NCBI RefSeq assembly: GCF_000002875.2
Contig: NC_009418.2
Coordinates: forward strand, 604,130-668,129
Origin: Leishmania infantum JPCM5
Taxonomy: Eukaryota; Euglenozoa; Kinetoplastea; Trypanosomatida; Trypanosomatidae
Length of the DNA: 64,000 bases
Reading direction: 5' to 3'
This document shows, in pieces, positions 49,075-59,408 of this stretch. Position 1 is the first letter of the stretch, and the number at the start of each line of letters is the position of its first letter. The position numbers were made by a program, and so were the translations under genes. The notes beneath the pieces are model-generated. The model was not told the origin of the DNA and made no database searches. It saw only the letters and a program-made list of their open reading frames with translations.

Positions 49075-49643
49075 GTCTGAGGCGAAGAAGTTAGAGGGCC
49101 GATGATTTCAGTTGCGTCTCCAGCGGCCTGTTCGGCATTTGATTCTTGTTTCGCCCCTCCCTCCCTGTCGTCTCGGCCACAGAGGCACCGTTACACAGAG
49201 CACGACACGGCAAGCGACAGGCACGCCAAACAAAGTAACTAGACGCCAGCGCGCGAGGTGGTCGGGAAGACGTGCAGAAGGACTGGCAGAAACGTCCCAG
49301 TGCAATACAACATAGCAGCACCCACAACACAAAAGCCCTTGGAACCACCACGGCACAAAGGAAGTGAGGGAGGAACGGATTATGAGCAGCTATACAACTA
49401 CAGTGGGCAAGAAAGCGTGAGAGGAGCGAGGGAGAGCGGTGGGGGAGTGTGAGGGTGTGGGGTAGGGTGGTTTGGACAGAAGCGGCGTTGTGATGGTTGT
49501 CTGTCTATGCGTACTCCTGTGCGTCCGTCAAAGCACGACAGAGACGGGAGAGGGAGCGGGGAGGCCGGCGGCGGCGGCGGCGGAAAAGAAGGGTGGGGAA
49601 CAACAGACCAAAATGAGCCTCCGATGGGAATGATAACGAAGCG

Positions 49644-49777
49644 ATGTGTGTGTGTGTGTGTGTCTGTAGAGAGGGGGGGGTGGGGGAGACGAAAGATACA
49701 CACAAGCACAAAAGAAAGGGGGGGGGGGCGGGCCGGCGTCACCCAAACACACACACACACACGCACACGCACACACA
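49644..49777. repeat. Cluster of GT, poly(G) and CA simple repeats
   Basis: GT repeat at 49644-49663, two G-runs (49672-49685 and 49720-49729) and a CA repeat at 49746-49777 within 135 bases. The GT and CA tracts are complementary and about 80 bases apart, so they could pair as an imperfect hairpin. Confidence 0.75.
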
Positions 49778-51451
49778 AAAACTCGAGCGAATCAAGCGCG
49801 ATAGCTGACGGTGAGATGTGAGAGAGAAGATGGATAAGGCAGAACTGCGAAGGACTGTGGAGGAGGCGAAGAATTCGGAAGAGGTGAAGGGCAGGTCGGG
49901 TCGGGGAAGAGAAGGCATCAAAAGAGCTGAAAACCTGACAAAGAGCCCTGCGCTAATACAGTGAAAGAGAAACAGTCTTGTGAACCAACGTGATTGCTGT
50001 TGTGTGCGCATATGCGTGCCTGTCTTGTTGAGGCGCACTGTGCGGGGTGGGGAGGGTGGGGAGAGAAAGGGTAGGAAAGGGAAGCGGCTGGCCACGCGCA
50101 CTCGCGCTTGTCCCCTTCTGCATGGGCAACCGAGAAAGAAGAGGGATAGAGGAGGCATCGGTAGAGCACAATGAGCATTGCTCCCTCCAAAAAATACAGA
50201 GAGGCAGACACAAACTGCTGGAAGAGCACCACCGTGACATTGACCCGTGCCTGTGAACACACCACCCCGTGTGCGGTGGGAAAGAGAGGAGGAGGGCAAC
50301 ACAGCTTCTGCTGTTACCAACTGGCGAGGGCAGAAGCCACTGCTTCGCGCCGGAAAGATAAGCGCGGTCGCGCACCCTCGACATATTTTCTGTTTTTGAT
50401 TGTGCGCTTATCTACTGTGCGCGTCCCTGTGTAATGGTATGTATGCGCGCACGCCTGCGCGAAAGGCCCGAGTGGTGCCGCAGCGACACGACGACGCCTG
50501 CTGTTGTTGACGAGACAGGCGCTAGCGCTACGTAGGCCCTCCTAACTTTGCCTGCCTGCCTCTCGATTTCCTTCCTTGTTGCCTTTCTACTGTGCGACAG
50601 TCAGCCAAGATGCCCTCCATAATAAAGCGGGTTTTGTTTGGAGAGTCCTCGACAACGAGGGAGGGGAGAGCGCCTTGGCAGCGTTCGCTCATTCGGGAAG
50701 GGCGTCGTGCGCTCCAGCGTTCGACGAGCAGTGGGCATCATTAAAGAAAAAGGAAGAGAGGAAAAGGGACGGAGCGTGTTGGAGCAGAGTAGGGCAGAGG
50801 TGTTCAAGAACAAAAGGAAGAAGAAGCGAGAAGAGAACAGCTGGCGACGATGCTGAGTATACGGAGCAGCAGTCCAGCTTAATCTTCGCACACACACACT
50901 AACGGGAGGAGGGTAAGGCTTTCCCTGCCTTTAGGCTCTCACCTCAGGGCCATCGAGGCACGACGCCGTAATGCGTGAACGGGAGCGCGAGAGGTCACGC
51001 GCGCAGTGTTCTCAAGCAGAGAGACGGCACTGTGCAGCAAACAGGGATGATCGAAGCTGACGCTTTATCTTTTCTTTTTTTTTTTTTTCATTTGAAAGGG
51101 TGGGAACAGGCGGCATCGATATGCCACGCCCCGTGTCATTGAACACACACACAGAGGGCAGTGCTTGCTTTCGTTCTTTCCTCGTTGCGTGTGCCCCCAA
51201 GCTGCGGCGCAGAGGGCAACACCAAAAGAAGGCCAGCAGAAAACAATACCAGGACAACCCGCAAGTGACCAGATGTCATCGCCAACTCAACGCCACACGA
51301 CAGACAGAGAGCAGCAACCGCAACAAAAGAATAAGCAAAGCAGCGACGCCGTTGAAGAGGGAGAGAGCGAGAGCGAGAAAAAGAAGAGGAGCCGATGCTC
51401 AGTCTAGGTGCGATGAGGACCTCACAAAGAGCAACGAGAACGCGAACACAC

Positions 51452-51452
<1 letters not shown>

Positions 51453-51488
<36 letters not shown>
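51453..51488. repeat. (AC)n microsatellite
   Basis: Eighteen uninterrupted AC dinucleotides in the 3' flank of the R3H-domain gene. Confidence 0.9.
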
Positions 51489-51491
<3 letters not shown>

Positions 51492-52101
51492 GACAGAGGC
51501 GCGTGCAAACAGCAATGTCGGCGTACGGGAGGTCAAACACAGATGAAGAGACCACCCCCGACAACGAAAAACACGAAGAACAGAGAGGACGGGGAGATGG
51601 GGCGCGGCTCAAGGAAGCAGGGAGACTAGCAACAACAACATGGGGTAGTGTGTTTGTTGCAATTCCCCTCGGCATCCCTCTCCTCCTCCTTTAAAAAAAA
51701 GGTACCCGCACCTTCAGGGAAACCGAAGATGCAGGGAAGAGTAACAAGCGCAAACAGAAGCAAAGGAACCTTGATTATCGCCTTCGCAGATTAGCAGCGC
51801 ACCCACGAAGGAGGCACGCGAGGAGCAGTCCACGCATCGGAGCCCAACGCTGAAAGCCGCGTGCGGCTCGCCCGCACACAGCAACGACAGCTTGCAAAGC
51901 ACGCCACAGAAGAGAAGAAAAATGGCTTAACACTCTCACCCATCACAAATGTCACCCATACCTCATGGATACCCCGGCTCGCTTCATCGGCTACCTATGC
52001 GGCACACGTGTCCACCACAACGTGTGCTTCTTCACTCTTCGCCCTTTCCCTCCCCTAAAAGGCGCTCACGAGGCGGCAAAGATGCTGGCTGCAGAGGCGA
52101 C

Positions 52102-54135
52102 TCATCGACGGGTCGAGTAGTCGTCCTGTGAAGCATCGGCGGAGCGCACCCTCTCCGCCTTTCGGAGCTTCTTTCGCTGGGTCGCTGTCAAGGGGGGCGT
52201 GAACGGCCCCAAGTCCGGCGAGACACCAGCGCTCGCTGCCTCCAGCTGCTCCACGGCATCCTCCTGTTGTTCCACCGAGAGCGTCAAGCGCAACATGGGA
52301 ATGTAGAACGGAAGTGGGTCGGCGGTCGGAAGCTTTAGATGCACGGTGCGAAATACGGTCGGGTTCTTCCCGCCGCTGTCTATCCGTTGAGCGCCGGTCG
52401 CGTGCCCATTTGTCGCCTTGCCCCTACCGACAAGGCCGCTGTGGCTGGTCGGTTGGGCCCTCACGTTTGGCATGGCCGGAGCGTTGAGGTCAAGAGGTGA
52501 CATCACCTCCGCGTCGTCTACCCCCGCCTCCTTGCTGGTGCTATCACCCTCCAGACCCAGCGCAGGCGGCGATGCAACCATGTCCGGCGTCGGCGCAATC
52601 TGCGGTGTCGTCTCGGCAGAAAGACTGTGCTTCGCGGGCAGGTTGCGGCGGTTGCGCTTCAGCACAAGCATAAGCGGCACGTGCGGCGGGTTGACGGCGC
52701 GAACGCCTTGACGGCGCGTTTTGGGAAGAGAGACGTACGTCAACTTTGTCCCGCTCCCGTCCATCACTGTACGGGACTCGGACACAAGCTGGTAATAGGC
52801 GGCGACCCCGTGGCAGATGAGCCGACCGTAGCCATCGCGAAAGTGGAAGACCAGCGATTCAGGCGACTTGGAGCCATCCTTGATAAACGCTGAAAAGTGC
52901 ACCTCGAGATCTTCGATCTGCTGCGTGAGGAACTCGCTGTTCAAAGCGTGCTGCAACTCGCCACGCAGCCGCGTGTTGAGACCCTGGAAGCGACCCTCTG
53001 GTGAGTCGGGGTCCGGCGGTGCCCGGACGTTGCGCAGCTGCGGCCCCAGCATGTCGGGGTGGACGCGCAGTCGCTCGAACTCCAGCAGCTGCTCCTCTCC
53101 TTCGAGATCAAACGCGTGCATGACCGCCTTTGGCAGGTCGGCGAACGACGGTCCTACCGATGTTTCTGGCTCGTCGGGGTTCAGCGTACGCCACTTCTGC
53201 GCCTTGACGAGGACCTCCCGCGCCAGCTCGTGTGCGAAGAAGTCGTTCAGCAGACGGTTCCGCACCTTGCGGTTCTTTGGAGCGCGAATGCCCGGGTACT
53301 TTTTGTACCGCGGGCGGTTCAGATGGATCTTCTTTTTGCTGTGCAGCTCCTTGTCCGTCAAAGGCCGCCTCGCGCGCGGGTCCAGCACAGCCGGGTCCGA
53401 GATCTCTGTCCGCTTGAGCACGAAGCCGTTGTCCACGTCGCTTGGTTCCGAGTAGTCCTCCCGCATCATTACCAAGTCGCCATCGCTGCTGTAGCCCACG
53501 CTGCGGGTGTGGATCTGCCGCTTGCCATGACGGTACACGTCATATGTGTGAAAGTGCATCTCTTGGTCGTACTGCATCGGCCCGTTCTGGATCGTCATGC
53601 GCTCCGTCGCCTCCTGCTGCAGAGCGCCCGACGGCGTCTGCTGCGTTGGGAAGCTATCCGTCACGCTCATGTGACGCGCCGTGCGGCTCTTTTTTTGGTA
53701 GCGCGGTGTGATGAGCGGCACAGCGGTTGTGCGGGGGCCGAGTGGTGGCGTGTTGGTCGTCGTCGCGGAATGCGCCGATGAGGAGGAGGAGGAGCGATGC
53801 CGTTGATACGGCGACGGTGCCGTGACTCCGTAGAAACTCGGGGGTGGTTGTGGGGGCTGCACTGGCGACCCTGAAGGACCGCCGTTACGGGGACCAGAGA
53901 ATGCTGCCGGCGCAATGGGCGGCGAGGCGGAGCGGAATGGGGTGCTGCCGCGCTGGTAGCTTGTGTGTGTGACTTGAAACCCTTTCGGAGAGCTGCCTTT
54001 TTTCGTCGCGGCAGGCGCAGTCATCGTGGAGATGGTTGCCGTCGCCGTCGATTCAGCTGCGGTGGTTTTCGCAGACATTGCCGTGCCTGCCTCTGTCGGC
54101 TGCGGGGCGGTTGGGGAGGAGTCTGCGGTGTGCAT
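52102..54135 (-). CDS. R3H-domain protein (putative single-stranded nucleic-acid binding)
   Basis: A 677-aa protein. It starts at the ATG ending at 54135; Met20 (MSAKTTAAES) is a possible alternative. Residues 1-200 are disordered and rich in Thr, Ser, Pro and Ala. A basic block at about 265-320 (HLNRPRYKKYPGIRAPKNRK, then a helical FFAHELAREVLVKAQKW) resembles the region found before the R3H domain in R3HDM4-type proteins. The R3H domain itself is at about 400-465, with the diagnostic R-x(3)-H pattern in RLICHGVAAYYQLVSESR. R3H domains bind single-stranded nucleic acids. Basic residues follow (LVLKRNRRN), then a disordered C-terminal third ending in a Lys/Arg-rich helix (TATQRKKLRKAERVR). 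An RNA-binding role is inferred; trypanosomatids rely heavily on such proteins for mRNA control. Confidence 0.7.
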   Translation of the reverse strand: MHTADSSPTAPQPTEAGTAMSAKTTAAESTATATISTMTAPAATKKGSSPKGFQVTHTSYQRGSTPFRSASPPIAPAAFSGPRNGGPSGSPVQPPQPPPSFYGVTAPSPYQRHRSSSSSSAHSATTTNTPPLGPRTTAVPLITPRYQKKSRTARHMSVTDSFPTQQTPSGALQQEATERMTIQNGPMQYDQEMHFHTYDVYRHGKRQIHTRSVGYSSDGDLVMMREDYSEPSDVDNGFVLKRTEISDPAVLDPRARRPLTDKELHSKKKIHLNRPRYKKYPGIRAPKNRKVRNRLLNDFFAHELAREVLVKAQKWRTLNPDEPETSVGPSFADLPKAVMHAFDLEGEEQLLEFERLRVHPDMLGPQLRNVRAPPDPDSPEGRFQGLNTRLRGELQHALNSEFLTQQIEDLEVHFSAFIKDGSKSPESLVFHFRDGYGRLICHGVAAYYQLVSESRTVMDGSGTKLTYVSLPKTRRQGVRAVNPPHVPLMLVLKRNRRNLPAKHSLSAETTPQIAPTPDMVASPPALGLEGDSTSKEAGVDDAEVMSPLDLNAPAMPNVRAQPTSHSGLVGRGKATNGHATGAQRIDSGGKNPTVFRTVHLKLPTADPLPFYIPMLRLTLSVEQQEDAVEQLEAASAGVSPDLGPFTPPLTATQRKKLRKAERVRSADASQDDYSTRR

Positions 54136-55273
54136 TCCGCGAAAGGAGTCCTTGCCTACTGGCAGAAAGCGGGGGGGGGGGGGAAACTACACCCAATGAC
54201 GATGCGTGCGTGCCGTGGGGGCGCAGGCCGCGCGTGTGCGGCTGTGGTGGCGTGTTTGACGGAGAGAGAGGCTCAGGCTTCGCTGTTCCGCCAAGAGACA
54301 CAGGTGCTGTGTCGAACCTCAAAGGGTGACTCCTCGGCCGTCTATGATGACTGGATTGTACGCGTGGCCTCTCGCTTGCTTTTTGCGGTGCCTGTCAGAG
54401 TGTGGGAGGGGTCCCCCCCAAGGGTGGGGGATGTGGTTGTGGAGTCGAGAGCTACAAAGGAGAGGACGCACGCTCGCGTACTGTTCCTGGATGCGCTCTG
54501 CATGTGAGGGAGTGGGTGAAGGTAGCTGGGGCTCCAATGTGTGCTATCCAGATGGCGGTTTGCTTCTTTTTTCTCTTTGACCTACAGATGCCGCTTTCCA
54601 GCCGAACCTCGAGAGGCGATGCCGGGGAGCGGAAGAAACTAGAGGCAAGAACGCAGTGCGCGTTAGGGAAGCGTCACTCAACGGAGAGCAAGAGAGGGAC
54701 AGATGAGACGCAGAAGCCATGATCTCGTCTCTCCTGGCGTGCCCTGTCTTCTTCGGCGGCGCCGTTTCCATCTCGCATGGCGGTGTGAGCTACACTTAAC
54801 GTGAAGCGGACGCGAGAAGAACGCGTGCAGTTGCCTGTTGCTGCGTGTTCGCACATATTCGTTCGCCCCTCCCACTTAACCTCCCGCTCTGCCTGTGTCA
54901 AGTGAGCGACGCCCACAGAGAGGAAGTCAGAAGCGTGTGTGCCGCAAGAAGCGGAAAAAAAAACAAATGAAAGGAAAGCGCACGGCGAGAGTGTCAAAAG
55001 CCAGATGATCATCTTCCTCGCCCTCGCTCCCATGCGTCTTCCTTTTGCCCGCCAGTGCCCGTGCAAAATGGGGTGGCCATGCCTCAGCATTTGCAGCGTA
55101 CACGTGAACTCCACAGAGGTGGCCCACTCGGCAGCTTCACTTATCGGCCAGAAAAAAAAGAGGGAAACACCAAGCACAAAACGACGTGGACAAATTCATA
55201 GCGACGCACACCAGCGTATCGACCGCGCTCGCTCGAGGTAGGCCGTTGTGTCTATGTGCACTGCTTCAGGCGG
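54136..55273. other. Intergenic spacer, no gene seen
   Basis: About 1.14 kb holding the R3H gene 5' UTR and the 3' UTR of the PPR-like gene. Apart from the C/G tract at 54171-54183 and an A-run near 54956-54964, it shows no distinct element. Confidence 0.6.
54159..54185 (-). promoter_or_regulatory. Candidate trans-splice acceptor of the R3H-domain gene (13-C tract)
   Basis: On the minus strand a run of 13 C followed by GCTTTCTGCC leads directly into AG at 54160-54159. This leaves a 5' UTR of only about 23 nt before the ATG at 54135. The tract is unusual in being almost pure C rather than mixed or T-rich. Confidence 0.5.
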
Positions 55274-57508
55274 TCACCCGACGTCGCCCGTAGAGTCGTA
55301 GAGCGGTTTGCCGCGGGCACGAAGGGCCTCTTCGCGTCGAAGATGTGCGTCCGCGTTGGCCGGGATCTTCAGCTGCGCGTCTAGGGAGGAGGCGGCGTAG
55401 TCATGGGGCAGCTTCCTGCTCAACGATGCGACTGTTTTGTACTGCGTCGACCCCATGAGGGCCTCGAAAAGCTCCTCGGTGAGCGCCACCCCGGCTGCGC
55501 AGGCCTCCAGAAATACCATCATGGCCGCGTTTCGGGAGTCCGCGCCCTTGACGAGCAGCCCGTAAAGTACGGTGTCTGGCTTCACTGTCGGCTCCCCTTC
55601 TGGTGTACGAAGAACATGCTGAAGAAAGACATCCATGGCGGAAGGGAAGTCGGCGGGGTGCATTGTCGTGTACATGCGCATCATAATCTCAATCAGCTCG
55701 CGCTTCTCCGTCGCCGTGACCGAGAACTTCTTGCGCAGAAACACAAAGAGGGACTCTGCCTCGTCCTGCAGGTGCTCTCGGCAGCACCGGCGCAGCAGCG
55801 AGGCCCAGACGAAAAATGGAATCTCGCGCCCGCCCTCGCCCTTCGTCGCAGAGCCCACCGTCGCTTCGTCATCGCATGCCCCATCGTCCGAGCTGCTTCG
55901 CTTCTCCGACAGCGTCGATGACGCCGTTGCCGCGGCGGGGGAGGAAGAGCATCGGCGCAGCAGCTGCATCGCGCTGGGCACCGAGAGCCCAGCGATGAAG
56001 TCGTTGATAACTTCCCATGGCGCCGTGTACAGCACATCCGGGCTGACTTGCCGCTGCACGTCTCGCACCACCAGCGCACGCAGGCCTCCGTCCATCTTGA
56101 CGGACTTTGTACTCACCATCAGCTTCACAAGGAGAGCGAGCTGCAGCTGCTGCACCGAGGTGTGTGTAGAAGGGGAAGTGAGGCAGCCGGCTCGGGTGAA
56201 GTCCTCCACTAACTCAGCAGGCAGTGAGATGTGCGGCATCGTAGTCGCATGCAGTGTGACGCCGCGCTGGTTGACGGCGTTGAAATAGTTCAAAGCCTTC
56301 TCCATCTCGCGCGACTGCGCGCACCATGCCAGCACGGCGTGAGCTGCCTGGTACGGCACCGGCGCCCCCTTTGCCGCACTTGCTCCCTTGTCGAGTGCGC
56401 CGATGGATGTCCTGGCTGACACGAGTGGTACCTGCTCATCCAACCACTCCAAGAGCCGCTTCCACCAAAGATCCATCAGTTTCGGCGCAGGCTGAGTGTT
56501 GGCCAGTGTGGCGAAGAAGACCTCCCACGTTTCGGGACGCACCGCCGTGTGCATCGGAGCCGCGCTTGCGATCGGCGCGCGAGACGTCGAGAGCTGCGCC
56601 AGTGCGTGGCCCATGTAATACCCAGCGAGGTCCCCCACGACGCTCCGCCGCAGCTGCCTCACCTCTCCAGCGACGATCTCTGGCGTCTGGCGCGAACCTG
56701 CAGCGCGGTGCTTCCCCGTGGCTACGGTCGACTCACGCACGTCGTCAAGGCACCACAAAGCCACGAACAGCACCTCGTAAAAAGACGCGTCGGGTTCAAT
56801 CAGGTCGGTGTTACGCATTTCACTCAAAATGAGCCGCACCTCGCTTTCGGTCCGCAGCAGGCCGCTGCAGATTAGCGTTGCGTAGCAGTCACGCACCTCG
56901 GAGAAGTACGCTTGGCGCGTCGCCGCATCGCGAGAGTGGGTAGCCACACCATTGATTCGCGTCCACGTCTCCTTCAGCCTTCGTACGGCGTCAGTTGTCA
57001 TCTGAGGTGGCGCTTCTTGCGCTATCTGGGTAGCACTTGCGGCTGCCTCAGGGGGGGAGGCCAGCAAGCGCCGAAGCAGCACCTGCATATCGGCCTGGGT
57101 AGAGCCCAAGGAGCTCAGAAGTAGCTCATCGCGATACTGGACACGTCGGTCTGCCAAAAGGCCCGTGTACACGCTGGTGATCTGCCGGCGGTACTGCAGA
57201 AGCTCGGCGATAGATGTGGCCAGATTCGCCGTCTCATCGTCGCTGCGGGGCGTCGAAGATTCCACCGACTCGCCACTCAAGCGGGTCTGAAGAGATGACA
57301 GCGCCTCTTCCTTATTCGGGACGGAGTTCAGGCTTGGCGTGGACGAGCATCGGCGTGCGCACCTCAGCGCTGTGGCAGCGCACGGCGACATCAGTGAAGC
57401 CTCAATGGTAGTCCTGCTCGTCGAGATTACGCGGAGCGCGCTTGCTCGTGGTGCACCAGTGGTCAGAAAGAACACGCCTGTTCGCCGGCAGAGCGCACAA
57501 GACTGCAT
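55274..57508 (-). CDS. Probable mitochondrial helical-repeat (PPR-like) protein
   Basis: A 744-aa protein with two possible starts: the ATG ending at 57508 (MQSCALCRRTG) or Met40 (MSPCAATALRCARRCSS, ATG ending at 57391). Either gives an Arg/Ser/Ala-rich, acid-poor N-terminus of the kind that targets mitochondria. The rest is helical, with repeating helix pairs best seen at about 330-420 (AHAVLAWCAQSREMEKALNY) and 570-700 (WASLLRRCCREHLQDEAESL; MDVFLQHVL ... DTVLYGLLVKGA), as in pentatricopeptide repeats. Trypanosomatid mitochondria use many PPR proteins in RNA processing and the mitoribosome. Neither the RNA target nor the exact repeat count can be read from the sequence, and another alpha-solenoid type is possible. 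Confidence 0.6.
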   Translation of the reverse strand: MQSCALCRRTGVFFLTTGAPRASALRVISTSRTTIEASLMSPCAATALRCARRCSSTPSLNSVPNKEEALSSLQTRLSGESVESSTPRSDDETANLATSIAELLQYRRQITSVYTGLLADRRVQYRDELLLSSLGSTQADMQVLLRRLLASPPEAAASATQIAQEAPPQMTTDAVRRLKETWTRINGVATHSRDAATRQAYFSEVRDCYATLICSGLLRTESEVRLILSEMRNTDLIEPDASFYEVLFVALWCLDDVRESTVATGKHRAAGSRQTPEIVAGEVRQLRRSVVGDLAGYYMGHALAQLSTSRAPIASAAPMHTAVRPETWEVFFATLANTQPAPKLMDLWWKRLLEWLDEQVPLVSARTSIGALDKGASAAKGAPVPYQAAHAVLAWCAQSREMEKALNYFNAVNQRGVTLHATTMPHISLPAELVEDFTRAGCLTSPSTHTSVQQLQLALLVKLMVSTKSVKMDGGLRALVVRDVQRQVSPDVLYTAPWEVINDFIAGLSVPSAMQLLRRCSSSPAAATASSTLSEKRSSSDDGACDDEATVGSATKGEGGREIPFFVWASLLRRCCREHLQDEAESLFVFLRKKFSVTATEKRELIEIMMRMYTTMHPADFPSAMDVFLQHVLRTPEGEPTVKPDTVLYGLLVKGADSRNAAMMVFLEACAAGVALTEELFEALMGSTQYKTVASLSRKLPHDYAASSLDAQLKIPANADAHLRREEALRARGKPLYDSTGDVG

Positions 57509-58223
57509 CGCATTTGTGGATGGTGATCAGGTTGCGCGGCGAGACCAAGAGGCTCCGTCCTGTTTAAGATCGTTCGCAGCACGCGGTGTGCTGTCGTGCG
57601 TGGGGCAAGCACTGTTTGCCGACTCACAGGACTGGGCTTATCCGCAATGCGCAGTGCGGTAGCGAGTGGGAAGACGGTAGCGAAGAGGAAGAGAAGAGGG
57701 AGGGGCGATGGGGGACTACGCCAGTGCGTTTCCAACCCGGTGCATAGAAAGACGACAACAGCGGTGAAATTTCGATATATACGTACAAAACTATATACTA
57801 ATATGCGTATCTGCACGCCAAGGGCTCTCATCTCCGCACGCTCCTTGCGTGTCTCATTGCATGTATGCCACTGATTACGCAAGATCTTTTCTCTTCAGTG
57901 CGCCAGCGCCGCGCTGACCCAGTACAGCACCGAATGGACGCACATGCCGCAGAGAAACGATTCTTGCCTGCGGATGTGTGTGCTTTCTTCTCGTTTGCTC
58001 TTGTCTCCACCTCGCCGGAGGCGAGTCGGGGCACAGTTCAGCGGGGACGCAGCATCGGGAAATGGGCAGCACAGATGCAAAGCAGACCGACCACCAACAT
58101 CAGATATGAAAAAGGTCCACTTGCCAAAAGATGCGCACACATGTACCCTCCTCTTCAGCGGCGACCTTGAACCGGCGGCAGCTAAAATTGTGAGGTCCCG
58201 TCTCCGCCACCACCTCTTTGCCG
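57509..58223. other. Intergenic spacer, no gene seen
   Basis: About 0.7 kb with the PPR-like gene 5' UTR and the VPS22 3' UTR. A TA-rich patch lies near 57774-57802. Nothing else distinct. Confidence 0.6.
57637..57715 (-). promoter_or_regulatory. Candidate trans-splice acceptor of the PPR-like gene
   Basis: A strong CT tract on the minus strand (57715-57663) is followed by the first AG at 57638-57637. This gives a 5' UTR of about 128 nt to the ATG at 57508. Both candidate start codons remain on the transcript, so it does not decide between them. Confidence 0.5.
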
Positions 58224-59408
58224 TCATCCATGCGAGGTCAGTGACACAAACCAGTATACAACGTCCTTCTTGTCTGCGGCCTCCGCCATGCGCGTGTGCT
58301 TGCGCTTCCACACCTCCTTTACTTCTTCAGTGGACGACAGGATGGCCTTCGACTTTGCCGGGGAGCCGCCACGGGCACCAGCCGTGGTGACACGACCGCC
58401 GGACTTGTCCTGCGACTCTTCGACCCACACCGTGCCTTCCTGCACCATCCGCTTCAGCGCCGCTCGAGCGCGGTGCGTCTCCCAGTGGAGCCCGCTTGCG
58501 ACTTGCGACTCCCGCACAGCCACGCACTGTTGTGAAAACGACAAGGAGACGTTTGTTTCGCTGTCCTTGCCCTTGCCGAGGTCAAAGGGATGGGCACCCA
58601 AGGCGTACGCGGCGCCTACACCGCTGCGGTGGCCGCTTCCGCCCACCGCAGTCGCCCGCGTGCTACCCTCCGACGCCATTGGCGCGCTCTTTCTTTGCTC
58701 CTCCACAGCAGCTTGTTTGGCCCTCTCTATCTTCTCCTTCTGCAGTCCGAGCACGTAGTTCAGCAGCAGCACATGGTCTCCGCCACGCGCGCCGTCTGGG
58801 GTGGTCTGGATGTAGGAGACTCCACCTAACTTCACCACGTTGTAGCCGGCGCCGAGTACTGAGAGTTTGGAGAGCGCCGTCAGGATGTCGGCCTCCGAGA
58901 TGACGATCTGCTTTCCCTCATCACGGCGGCCACACTTGCTGCTACCGCTGCCGCTGCTGTGCTGCAGGGCATGATGACAGTTCTGCGCGTTTCCGCCCAG
59001 CAGCGAGCTGGCGTCGTAGGCCTTCTGCACAAAGAACTGGACACGCTGCAGCGGCACGTAGGCGCCGCAGAACTTGCGCTCTCGCATACACACTTCGACG
59101 GTGCGACTGGCAAGCTGGTAGTAGAAGTCGCCGAGTCCGAGAGCGTCGGCAAACACGTTCTTCTTGGACGAGATGAGGTCGACACCGAGTGAGTCGGCCA
59201 GCTGGCGAAAGCGCGCACGAACGACGGGGTCTTCCGTGATTTCAGACTTATGATTCTGCGCCAGCGCTTTGAGCTGTGCCTGGAGCTCCTCCAGCTGGTC
59301 CTCGATTTGCCCCACGCGCTCCGCCGTAATCTGAGCGCCGAGATCTGCCATCCGCTGCTGCTGCTGGCGCTCCTGCAGCACGTGACCGACGCCGACGCGA
59401 CGCCGCAT
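58224..59408 (-). CDS. VPS22: ESCRT-II subunit VPS22/SNF8 (EAP30)
   Basis: A 394-aa protein from the first in-frame ATG (ending at 59408; the frame upstream begins at GTG). The N-terminus MRRRVGVGHVLQER matches the conserved start of SNF8/VPS22. A coiled coil (about 25-60) follows, then the signature region SEITEDPVVRARFRQLADSLGVD and ALGLGDFYYQLASRTVEVCM (about 65-120), and two winged-helix domains (LSKLSVLGAGYNVVKLGGVSYIQT; SGLHWETHRARAALKRMVQEG). ESCRT-II acts on endosomes to sort ubiquitinated membrane proteins into multivesicular bodies; VPS22 pairs with VPS36 and two VPS25 copies. The protein is about 135 residues longer than the human one because of Ser/Gly-rich insertions at about 150-180 and 240-290, and a basic C-terminal extension. 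No other ESCRT gene is adjacent. Confidence 0.93.
   Translation of the reverse strand: MRRRVGVGHVLQERQQQQRMADLGAQITAERVGQIEDQLEELQAQLKALAQNHKSEITEDPVVRARFRQLADSLGVDLISSKKNVFADALGLGDFYYQLASRTVEVCMRERKFCGAYVPLQRVQFFVQKAYDASSLLGGNAQNCHHALQHSSGSGSSKCGRRDEGKQIVISEADILTALSKLSVLGAGYNVVKLGGVSYIQTTPDGARGGDHVLLLNYVLGLQKEKIERAKQAAVEEQRKSAPMASEGSTRATAVGGSGHRSGVGAAYALGAHPFDLGKGKDSETNVSLSFSQQCVAVRESQVASGLHWETHRARAALKRMVQEGTVWVEESQDKSGGRVTTAGARGGSPAKSKAILSSTEEVKEVWKRKHTRMAEAADKKDVVYWFVSLTSHG

Larger units (their letters stand above)
49075..52101. other. Long intergenic spacer with many simple repeats
   Basis: About 3.0 kb. On the minus strand it is pyrimidine-rich. It contains a GT tract (49644-49663), G-runs (49672-49685, 49720-49729), a CA tract (49746-49777), a T-run (51076-51089) and a long CA tract (51453-51488). 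A short CT-rich tract ending in AG at 49078-49077 sits just 2 nt before the ATG of the C2CD3-like gene and may or may not be its acceptor. No CDS is supported; frames here are low complexity. Confidence 0.6.
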
